A stretch of 51,027 bases of DNA from Zygnema cylindricum (Eukaryota > Streptophyta > Zygnematophyceae > Zygnematales > Zygnemataceae), in the NCBI GenBank assembly GCA_037447655.1, contig JBBHKE010002438.1, positions 137,594 to 188,620 of the forward strand. The letters are read 5' to 3'. The notes under the pieces were generated by a model that was given only the letters and a program-made list of their open reading frames with translations, made no database searches and was not told the origin of the DNA. Every line of letters starts with the position of its first letter. The first letter of the stretch is position 1. This document shows, piece by piece, positions 33,482 to 43,061 of this stretch. A program made the position numbers and the translations under genes.

Positions 33482-35013
33482 ACCAACTCGCTCGTTTGAG
33501 CCTCCATAATAGAATTCATTTCGTCATTTGCATCATTGATCCAGTGAGTTGTTTTTGGTGATGAGAAAGCCTCCTGAATGGCAGAGGTTCCTCCCTGGCT
33601 GTAGAGGATGCAAAGTGTGAACTTGATTGCAGACGACTACTAGATCTCATTCCCCCCAGAAATTTTGAGGCTAAGACCGATGGATGTCTTATGTTCTTCG
33701 TTGGTCTTATAACTTGTTGCGTTTGCTTTTGGAGTTGTTTAGCATACTCTATTTGAGTCTGAAGAGAAACTTGAGGTTATGAAGACACTCGATCTGCAAG
33801 AGGTTGCTTAATTGCTGGAATATAAACTGTCATTTGTGTATCAAAAATAACATGTTCTTGTGATTTTTCCTCAACTGATTTTCTGGCATGCTAAATAGAC
33901 CTGTTGAAACTTCCTCATCCTTTATAATAATGTTTCTAGACAAAATTATTTTTTTCTTATCAAAATATATACTCTATAGCCCTTTGAATTATCATCATAC
34001 CGCATAAGAATACCTGGTAATCCTTTCGGTTCCATTTTCCAAGTATTGGGTGAAGTGTTCAAAATAAAGCATTCACTTCCAAATACTCTGAAATGAGTTA
34101 CTTCCAGTTTCCTACCTGTCTAGATTTGAGAAGGTGTTGAGCTAACCGACCTAGAACCAATTCTATTTTTGATATAAACTGCATAATTAAGTGCCTCTGC
34201 CCATAATTTCATATCATCATTTTTATCGCAAGCATAGATCTAACACATTATGTAATAATCTTGTTCTATCTTTTTGAAACACCATTCTGTTGAGGCGTGT
34301 AAGCAACCGTGAGCTGGCAGCTTATTCCCTCATCCATAAGAAACTTTTCAAACTCATTCGACATATACTCTCATCCATTGTCCGATCTGAGTTCTTGAAT
34401 CGGAACACCATGCAGCTTTTTCGCCTAAGCTTTGTAGTGTTTGAAGTATCCAAACACTACACTCTTTTCTTTCTTAAAGTACACCTTTGTGAATCTTGAT
34501 AACTCATCTGTAAAGGCGACGATAAAACGAACCCCCCCGGCAGAGGGCACTTGAGTCAATCCAAAAACATCTAAATGGATTACCTACAAGACCTTCGTAG
34601 ATCTGTGATGTGATTCTTGTGGAAAAGGCAGCTTATGGATCTTTCTTAAAGAGCACCCATCACAAGTTTTAAGCGGCTGATCTGCGAGAGAAACTCCCTC
34701 TATTTTTCCAGTTTTAAACATTTTTGTCAAACTGTCATAGTTAACATGGCCTAGCCTCTTATGCCATAATTCATTTGCAGATATTACACCAGAGTAGAGA
34801 ACATCATTTTCCTTAGAATCAGCCATATCCATGCGATACATTTTGCTTTCATCTCTAGTTCTTGTGACTGATATTGTTCTTATCTTGCCCACAACTTGCT
34901 CACCCCTTTTAATGGGTGACATCAAAGCCTTTGCTCTTAACCAAAGAAGTGGAAAACAAATTCTTTTTGAAGTCTGGAACATATAAGACATTATGAAGGG
35001 TTCTTTCCATTGA
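33482..35013 (-). pseudogene. Copia B copy 2 integrase and linker
   Basis: Counterpart of 21264-22790 with few differences. The zinc region at 34584-34991 is identical at protein level. In the core the second catalytic Asp is kept (LRSDNG) but the next codon is TGA, as in copy 1. Further stops in PFEI-stop-TG. Not functional. Confidence 0.85.
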
Positions 35014-36147
35014 TTTCCCTCCTACCTCTTACCTGCAATAAAACACCACCTTGAGCAGATGTCTGGACACTCATGCCAAAAGCATACTAGATATTCTTTG
35101 AGGTGTCGCTTTCAAATTGGCTAAATGTGCCTTGTTCCAACACATATGAGCCGATGCTTCGTGTCCATGATCCATCTTGTGTCTTTTGAGTCCTCCATTG
35201 CTGCAGCCATGGCAAATAACTTCGAGTCATCCTACTTATTGAATGTCAAAGACTCATCTTCTTGAGTGACAGATGAGGAAAACAATGAGTTGTTTTGTGA
35301 CTGCTGACCGGAAAAGCCCTGGTTAAACTGACTTTGCTACCAACTTGGCCTATATAAACGTGTCTCATTTACCTTTTTGAGTTAAAGACAGTACCTATAT
35401 CCATGATATTTTTCTGAAAAAATAAAAACAAGAAGTAAAAGACTGTCTATTCTGCGGTTGATTTAACTGTTTAAATTGACTCGGATGCGGGCTAAACTGA
35501 TTCTTATGCTGATTAAATTGATTTCTTTGCCGGTTAAACTGATCTTTCTTTTCGAAATCTATTTTAAAGGCCTCTACATTCTTTTCTCCATTAAGCATCT
35601 TTGACGTAGATTCCTCCTCTAGAATAATATTAATAGCTAACTAAAGTGTCCAGCTAGCTTTATCATGTTTTTTTAGTTCAGCTGATGGATCATTCATACT
35701 GTTACGAAGACCTCTAATGATCAGAGTAGCTTGCTGGAACTCAAGAAAAGTGCCACCAGCACAAGTATGGGCATCAATAAGAGCTTTGCAATTATTTGTA
35801 AACTCGGCCATGGTTCCTTCGAGTATTTGTAGTCCCATAACTTTATTGCCAACAGGAGTTCCTCTTCAACAATCGCCTTTTTATAAGAAGTTTTAAGTGA
35901 TTTCCATATGTTAATCGCTTTGTTCATCTTGATTCCTGATATAACCATGTTTCCCGAGAGACATAGTTTGAGAGTATTTTGAGCCTGTGTATTCTTTTTT
36001 GCCCAAGTTGCATCAAATTAATCAAGTGATCAATTCAAAATTTCCAGTAAACTTGCATTTTCAAAGTGTGACTCAACCATATCCGCCCAGTAAGCATATT
36101 TTTTCCTATTAAGTATAGGAATTCTTGAAGACATGCCCATAACCGTT
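35014..36147 (-). pseudogene. Copia B copy 2 gag and protease
   Basis: Almost identical to 22791-23924: INIWKSLKTSYKKAIVEEEL, EFQQATLIIRGLRN, QFNRQRNQFNQHKNQF and the ruined zinc knuckle. The frame continues into the 5' LTR, where the start ATG lies. Confidence 0.8.
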
Positions 36148-38077
36148 TGTTCTATGACTACTGGCACAAGTGGTGCTGCAGCAGTATTCGTAGAAGTAGA
36201 CATGTTTTTTAGTAGAAGCTTACAAAAAATCCTACAAACAACAGTTTTCCGAGCACTATAAAAACAGACTCACAAGTTCAATTGATATCAAATTCAACAT
36301 ACAGACACATTTCATACACAATATCAATTCCCAAAATTGCAACACAATCGGTCTAGTAAACCATAAAATATGGAGACTACAAGTTTCCCAAAAACTGCCT
36401 TTAAATTTTCCATATTCCCAAAACTGGATACCATAATATTTCTAAGTCATAACCTTTATACACTTAGTGAGTATCTACTGCTTACTTGTTAGTTTCAAAG
36501 CTTTATCCTTAGTAGATAAGGCTGTGAGAGGAGGTTTATAACTTAGAATATTTTTGGGTCCTTGAAGTTGTAATACTTACCTTGTATAGTGTGACAGTAG
36601 ATGAGTAATTTTGAGTGTAGTGTACGGTCTGATAGACACGCGTCCGTATGAGGGACAATAAAGAAAAGGAGGAATGAATCTTGACACATGTAACACATCG
36701 AACGAAGTCAAACCGGTGCATCGGACGGACGAAAAGGAATACCGGACATCTAGGAAAGCAAGTGTGAAGAATAAATACAGGACGTCGATTTGAACTGAAC
36801 TAACGGTTACGATTTGAGTGTGGACCACAGGTGACGAAGTACTCCGTAAGCACTCCAAATATTCGTACAAGATTAACCACAGCCGGTTGGACTTATTTGA
36901 CTACTGCTGACTAAGCAGCAACATTGTGTGTACGGCGCCAAATGAAGAAAACCTGATCAAACGTTTTCTAGAGTTTAGTGAATTTAAATTTACTGTGACA
37001 CTCCTTCATTTAGGTTGGTGGCAAACGAGAATTTTTGGAAGTACATTAGGTACTCTGTCGTACGATAGTACAGTATGACTATTCAGATACTACAATCTGA
37101 TTGGTGAAAAGGATCACTAGATAGACACTCAGTGTATAAAATTTTAGGACTTAGAAATATTTTGTTAACCAATTTTGAGATAATGCAAATCTGAATGCAA
37201 TTTTTGTGAAACTTACAGATGTCATATCTTATGGTTTACTGGTTCAATTGTGGTGCAATTTTGGGAGTCTACATTGTGTATGCTGGTGATATTTTATGCT
37301 AAATTTGGTGTATTTTGTACTTGTGGATCTGGTGTTATAGTGAGTGAAACATCAATGTTTCATTGGTTTCTCGGTTAACTTCTGTGTAAGTTATGTCTAC
37401 TTCTACCACTATTGCTACAGCTCCACCTGTACCGATAGTCATAGAACAACATTACTGACCAATCAAGTGTCTATACGTGGAATAGTGGTACTGTACTGTA
37501 GTACGATAGTGTACCCAACCATACTTCCAAAAACCTATTTGCAACTACCCGAAAGCTGAATAGTAAATACTATTTACTAATGCACTACACTAAAAAATAA
37601 GTTAATTCAAGTATTCACAATTTGGCGCGGTACAGATAATGTTGCTGCTTAGTCAGCAACAGTCAAATAATTCCACCCAGCTGTGGTTAATCTTGTACGA
37701 TAATCTGGAGTGCTAACGAAGTACCTCGTCACTCGTGGTCCCCACTTGAATCGTTACCATCCGTATGGTTGAAATCCGCGTCTGGTACTTGTCTAGTACA
37801 ATCGATTTCCTGGATGTTTGGTTCGCTTTCCGTTCGTCTCATTTGTGGAAAACACTCGTCTGATGTGCGGCATGTGTTGAAAGCCATTCCGCAATACCTA
37901 CGATATCTTAAAATGCTGACGCGTGTCTATGTGACCATACCATACACTCTAAAGTCACTATTTCACTGTCACACTATTTTAGGTAAATATTACAACAAAG
38001 TTGACCCAAAAAATATTCTAAGTTATAAACCTCCCCTCACCACTCTATCTAGTGATAATAAAGCTTTAAAAACAACA
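36148..38077 (-). repeat. LTR-B, 5' LTR of B copy 2, split by inverted solo LTR-B
   Basis: The outer LTR is 36148-36486 plus 37457-38077. The inner solo LTR-B occupies 36487-37451 with TSD ttact (36482-36486, 37452-37456). Same structure and sites as copy 1. Confidence 0.85.
36487..37451 (+). repeat. Inverted solo LTR-B nested in the 5' LTR of B copy 2
   Basis: TGTTAG..CAACA, with ATG at 37393 opening the same 19-codon gag start as at 25169. About 99% identical to 24264-25227. Confidence 0.85.
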
Positions 38078-38337
38078 TATTTGGCCATGCTACCACCTGT
38101 ATACCTATAGTCCTAAATGTTCCTAGCTATAATCATCTCATGTTGGGCATTAGCTTTGAAATAAATAGTTTCAGTGAAGTCCAAATTTCTGATGACTTTT
38201 TCATCTTGATATGTGACAAAAGTAAATCATTTAAAATCATTAACTTTAAGAGATGTAAAGCCTGCTGATTTTTTCCACCATAGGATGCATCAGTTTCAAC
38301 AAGATTGCCATAAACTACATCAAACAATTTAACCTGA
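38078..38337 (-). pseudogene. Copia A copy 3 gag, central fragment
   Basis: Minus-strand ORF 38133-38372 reads LFDVVYGNLVETDASYGGK.. and LLSHIKMKKSSEIWTSLKLF, a typical Copia gag core. It is cut on one side by LTR-B at tattt and on the other fused to LTR-A #3. It is the 5' gag of the A element whose body is copy 2. Confidence 0.8.
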
Positions 38338-38858
38338 GTACCCTGACTAAGCAAAGAAGGCATACCAACCATGCATCAAAAATTATCTACCACGACTATG
38401 AAGATACCTGAATATACCAAAGTATGTCACATAGAGATGAATCTGTACTGAATCACAAATCAAACAAAACAAGCACATGTACAAAACAGGGATATGTAGT
38501 GTCACACTATATTGTAGAAAACACGTTAGATATTCGTAGACGTGGTCTCGGTTGGCCACCGTCCGCTTGCAGAAAAATCTTCGCCGTCCATCTTCAGAAG
38601 TTTCATCCAAGATGAAACTTTATGTGTCACCTCAGTCTTCTGGTAAATTTGAGTGGTAGAACGAATCTTGTGGAGTGTCTCACCTTAGTTTATTGACGCG
38701 TGTCCCGCGAGTCATATTCAGGGTGTACTTCGTCAAAATTTATTCTCACACTAATTTTTGTACATACTGAACCTGACTTCCACAAAATAAACTAAGCACC
38801 GTGAAGACACTCTCCCCACATAAGAGGCTTAGTGAGGACTAAAGCTTTCAAAACAACA
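38338..38858 (-). repeat. LTR-A #3, truncated
   Basis: Same fusion point with gag as LTR-A #2; TGTTGTTTTGAAAGC at 38858. The polypurine tract at 38859-38875 belongs to copy 3. Confidence 0.8.
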
Positions 38859-40050
38859 CTCTCTTAAAGCTTTAGACTCTACTAGTCACTGAAACTACAT
38901 GCCTTTTTGCAAAATTTTTATTTTGGTGCAGGCAAAGGTTTTGTCATCATGTGTGCCAACATTTCTTCATCGGGTAAGTAGCTAAGCTAAAGAATTCTAG
39001 CCATCACCTTTTCTCTCATAAAGAGTAACTTAATATCAATATGTTTACTTATGAAGTGATCACTAATAATAGAAGAAATTGCTATAGCAGCTTGATTGTC
39101 ACACCATACGACTTGAGGACCAGACTACATAAATTTCACTGCTTGTAAAAGAGATTTTACCCAAAGAAGTTTTTTGACAGCTGAGCTGGCTGCCATGTAT
39201 TCAGCTTCTATGGTTGATTGAGAAGTAACCTTTTGAAGCTTGCTGGTCCAACAACAAGTACTATCATCGATCTTCAAAATGAGTCTAGTGGTAGAGCGTC
39301 GGCTTTGCATATCACCATAACTCGCATCGCTCTAGGTGCTGATCTTCACTCTATCTTCTCCAAGAGAAAGTCGGAGATTGCGTGTTCATGCAAAATATCT
39401 GAAAACACCTTTTGCTGCCTCCCAATCTGATATCTTTGGTTTTTAAAGGCTTTGACTTAATGCCCCAACTGCCGCTGCAATATAAGGGCGTGTGTAGTTC
39501 ATAAATTAAATAAGACTACCAACAACTTGTCTGTTCAAATTTGTGGACATAAACTCTGACTCCCCTAGTTCAATATCATCCTCGAGTAGCATTCGTTCAT
39601 CTGTCTCCTTTTCTTCCTCCTTTTGTTTGAATTCCATAGGAGTGGCACTCCCTTTTACATCTGCCATGCCAAATCTTTCAAGTACATTTGCAATGGCCTC
39701 TCTATGAGTGAGATAAATCACCCTCTGATTCCTATTTCTCTCTACTTGAATGCCTAGGATAAACTTTGCCTTGCCTAAGTTCTTTATTTTAAACTTAGCA
39801 TCCAGAGCTGCTTTTATCTTATTTATGGACTTTTTAATAAGCAGCTGGTCATCCACATACACTGCTACATAGATCACACCATCCTCTCCTTCCATGAAAT
39901 AAACAGAGTGATCTAAGCTGATCCTTCTAAAACCTAGATTGGTAAGAAACTCATCTTATTTCAGAGTCCACTGACGCGAACTTGTTTTATTCCATACAAT
40001 GATTTCAACAGTTTACAAACTAGATTTTCCTTTCTTTTTCCTACATACTA
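38859..40050 (-). pseudogene. Copia A copy 3, RNase H and C-terminal RT only
   Basis: Contains RNase H with the catalytic Glu segment QSTIEAEYMAASSAVKKLLW (in part, 39125-39310) and RT with YVDDQL, NLGKAKFILGIQVERNRNQR and FGMADVKGSATPM (39506-39895). It has no LTR-C at the ccaac site near 39465, so it shows the ancestral uninterrupted sequence. It breaks off at 40050 within the RT palm, before the segment that lies at 14560 in copy 1. The remainder of the element is missing from the window. Confidence 0.85.
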
Positions 40051-40127
40051 TAATTCTGTGACCTCCATTGGTCCACATAATGTCCAACTTATATGAAGCC
40101 TCTAGGATAATATTTGCACTTTTGACT
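40051..40127 (+). repeat. Fragment matching the left end of family D
   Basis: attctgtgacctccattggtcc here matches attctgtgtcctccattggacc at 19594, with further matches gaagcct and ataatattt. So the breakpoint between Copia copy 3 and the non-LTR element holds about 75 bp related to the start of the 1669-bp element. Confidence 0.55.
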
Positions 40128-42537
40128 TTGGCAATTAATAAGTGCCACCTTGGCACGCGAAAACTCTTACTGATTTCACAGTACCTATCTTCTTATCGTC
40201 GTGCGGTTCATTTGGGTCGAGTTGGTGAGCTTTGTCGAGCGGTTCGGGACCTCGAGCCATTTAATCATGCTCCTCGGTCTGCTACAACCGTTGAGATTCT
40301 TTGGGCTCTTCATCCACCAGCTCCTACCCCTCAGTCCCCCTCTATTCACACCTTTGAGCCGCTAGAGTATTTTATCTTGGATCAAGACTCCTTTATTAAA
40401 GCCTTTACGACTTCTCCACATCTGTCAGCGGGGGGTCATTCGGGCACTGTTTATGAGCTATTTTGCGACGTTTTGCCTCGGGAATCTGGTGCTTCTGGTT
40501 TTGATATGTTTTTTTGAGTTTGTTCCTTTGTTGCGGCTGGCACTGTCCCTTCCCGTATTTGTGATCTCCTCACGGCCTCGCGCCTCGTAGCTATCACCAA
40601 ACCAAATAGGGGAATCCATCCTATTGCAGTGGGCGAGGTATTGTACCGATTGGTGGCCTGTGCCATTTGCATCAAGCTCCAGCCCGCTTTCCATGATTAT
40701 TTCTCTCCTCATCAGTTCGGAGTGGCAACCCGCGGGGTTGTGAGGCCGTATTCCACGGGATCCGGGCTTCGTTAGATGCCCAACCGGATTGGTTAGTGCT
40801 CCAGTTGGATGTTTCTAATGCCTTTAATACAATGGATCGGAATGCCATTTTTTTGGAGCTTATGGCTACACCTTCCTCGATTGTCCAGATATTTTCTTTT
40901 GTGAGAGCTTTTTATTCTCAGAGCGGTAGGCTCTCATTCTCCACTGATGATGATTTGGTTCCTCTCTCCTCCACGAGTGGCAATCGTCAGGGTGATCCTC
41001 TTGGGGGCCTTTTGTTTTCCCTTGCCTATTATCGTGCCCTTCGAGCTTCCGCAGTTGCTTATCCTTCTTGCCTCTTCCCTTTAGTTGCGGATGACACACA
41101 CATTATTGGTCCTTCGGACAAAGTTATACTGGCCTATAACTTTTTCAAGGTTCGCTTAGCCAAACTCAATCTTTCGGTCCAGCCCTCTATGCGTGTTTTT
41201 GGTCCCCACCTCTTATTCCTCCTCGTTACACTCCTCCTTTTGAAGGCATTCGTGTGTTGGGTTGCCCGATTGGTTCCGATCCATACGTCACGACATTCCT
41301 TGATTCCGCTCTTCAGAAAGATTTATCCTAGGTTGCAGACCTTCCTCACCTTTCTGATCCCCAGGTGGCCTTTGCTTTTCTGACATGCTGTTTCCCTCAC
41401 TGGCCCTCCTTCCTTACTAGACTTCTCCTCCCACCCCATCCTTTGTGTCCTCACTTTCAACATTCGATGATTGCCTTATGGATGTCCTCCACACTTTGTT
41501 GGGTCGTGGAGATTTTGATCTCGAGTCTAGGCTTGCGGCACGCATCCAATCCTCTCTTCTTGTCTCGGCTGGCGGTTTTGGTTTACTCTCGACCGCGCGT
41601 GTTGCTCTAACCGCCTATTTTGGGAGTTGGTGCCTTGTTGCTTCCACTATTGTCTCTCGTTTTCTAGCCGGGGACACTCCTATTCTTGTGGCCGTGGTTC
41701 CCCGTGTTTCGGATGGTGAGCTCGCCTTCCAGCGGTCCCTTTTGGATGCATCACGTTCTCTTAATCCGGCTGCTATCGAGGACATTCCGATTTTTTCCAC
41801 TCTCGTTACGACATCAGTTGCGCGTGTTCAGGAATCCATTTCGGATCGGGTTGTCGCCGCTATTAAATATGAGCTTTTTCAGGCGCTTCCTTCCAATTCT
41901 TCGCATGCACGTTTTTTGTCTTGTGGCGGACCTAGCTCTGGAGCTTGGCTATTGCCGTCCCTATCTTAAACACTCTTCGTTTCACCCCGGTCCAGTTCAC
42001 CATGGCCCTTACGTTCCGGCTTGGCCTCCTTCACCCACCTTTGCTTGGCTCACTTGTTGCTCTTGCGGCCACGTTCTCGAGCCCGACGGAGTCTATTTGC
42101 TTCGTTGTTCCCACGGGGGCGAGTTGATTTATGCGCACGACACGATTCGAGACACCATCGCTACTCTCGCTTATGAGGGGGGATATTCTGTTTGTCGCGA
42201 GGTCACTCACATTATTCCTTCGCGTCGGATCGACATTGTATTACCTAATGGTGCACGTAGTACATTTGGTGACAGTGTTTTGACGAGCTCGACCTCAACT
42301 ACAGTTGTCAACCAAGCGGCTCGGCATATGGGAGTGGTTGCCCGTGACGCAGCTAAAACAAAAGAGAGTGATTATGCCCATCGCGACGCTATGGATGGCT
42401 TTATTCCGTTGGCGGTCGAGATATTTGGTTGTTTGGGTGTGGCTTTGGACGAGTTTTTTCTGTACTTGTGGTCAAGTCGTCATGATTGGTCATGTTGTAT
42501 GAGTTGTAATCCTCGTTGTTATTCATCATCATTCTAG
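40128..42537 (+). pseudogene. Non-LTR retrotransposon ORF: RT, zinc finger, restriction-like endonuclease
   Basis: The protein, in successive plus-strand frames, shows: an N-terminal region (YRRAVHLGRVGELCRAVRDL; stop at 40515), RT block ITKPNRGIHPIAVGEVLYRL (about 40590), frameshift near 40733, LQLDVSNAFNTMDR with a catalytic Asp (40800), GNRQGDPLGGLLFSLA (40980) and ADDTHI with the Asp pair (41090). After frameshift and a TAG at 41329 come a thumb-like region, SCGGPSSGAWL (41930), and a Cys/His cluster (CCSCGH..C..H..H, 42055-42150). Last is RRIDIVLP..GDSVL..AAKTKESDY..FIPLAVEIFG (42220-42440), resembling a PD-(D/E)XK nuclease. There is no APE-type endonuclease, but the 5' part is missing. 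This layout matches early-branching, RLE-type non-LTR elements. The coding part is far more GC-rich than its surroundings. At least four frameshifts and two stops: dead copy. Confidence 0.8.
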
Positions 42538-43061
42538 CATCATCATCAATCACTATGATTCAACGTCATCATGCATTGCCATCATTGGGCCATAACCATG
42601 CATTTCCCATCATCATAAAAGCAACATCATATAGCACCATCGCCATTACACCATCATCATTCTCCATCTTTGTTAATAATATTCATTATCAAGATCCATC
42701 ATAATGCTTTTTATTATTCAACATACGGATTCACCATGATTGTGCACCATTTGCTACCATCATCTCTACCGTCATTATGCATCATCCCATTGTTATATCG
42801 CCATTACACCATCGTACTACACCATTTTAATAAGTATTGCATTATGCATTATCACCATCATGCATCATTTTCATGAACCATCATTGTCCACCATCATTGT
42901 AAACCATTATCATTCATCACTAGAGCTTTTACATGTTGCACCATCATCAAAAATCATCATCATGCAACATCATGATGAACCATTTTGCTCTTTCAGCATA
43001 GATCATATTCATTCATTATAATCTTACACCATCATCCTGCACCACTATCATGGCACCATCA
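42520..43061 (+). repeat. CAT-rich 3' region of the non-LTR element, truncated
   Basis: Begins with tcatcatcattctagcatcatc after the last codons and follows the same order of motifs as 8360-8925. It stops abruptly at about 43061 (caccatcat) where satellite begins at gaacgctcacaaa. Since the other copy continues for another kilobase, this end is a breakpoint and not the element's natural 3' end. Confidence 0.75.

Larger units (their letters stand above)
31033..38077 (-). mobile_element. Copia family B element, copy 2, nested in gag of family A
   Basis: TSD tattc (31028-31032) and tattt (38078-38082). Parts on the minus strand: 5' LTR-B 38077-36148 (split by solo LTR-B 37451-36487, TSD ttact), gag and protease 36147-35014, integrase 35013-33482, RT/RNase H 33481-32012, polypurine tract 32011-31995, 3' LTR-B 31994-31033. 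It lacks the family D insert and is the best preserved B copy. Confidence 0.85.
26116..38858 (-). mobile_element. Copia family A element, copy 2 (with nested family B element)
   Basis: Same architecture as copy 1, displaced by about 13.96 kb at the left and 12.22 kb at the right. The offset shrinks because copy 2 lacks the 1669-bp family D insert. It shares with copy 1 the nested B element, the solo LTR-C and the inverted solo LTR-B, all at identical sites, so it is a segmental duplication rather than an independent insertion. Its 5' LTR is LTR-A #3 and its 3' LTR is LTR-A #2. Confidence 0.85.

Noticed and set aside
40866-41099. Minus-strand ORFs opposite the non-LTR RT
   Set aside because: Shadow frames of the GC-rich RT coding region on the plus strand.
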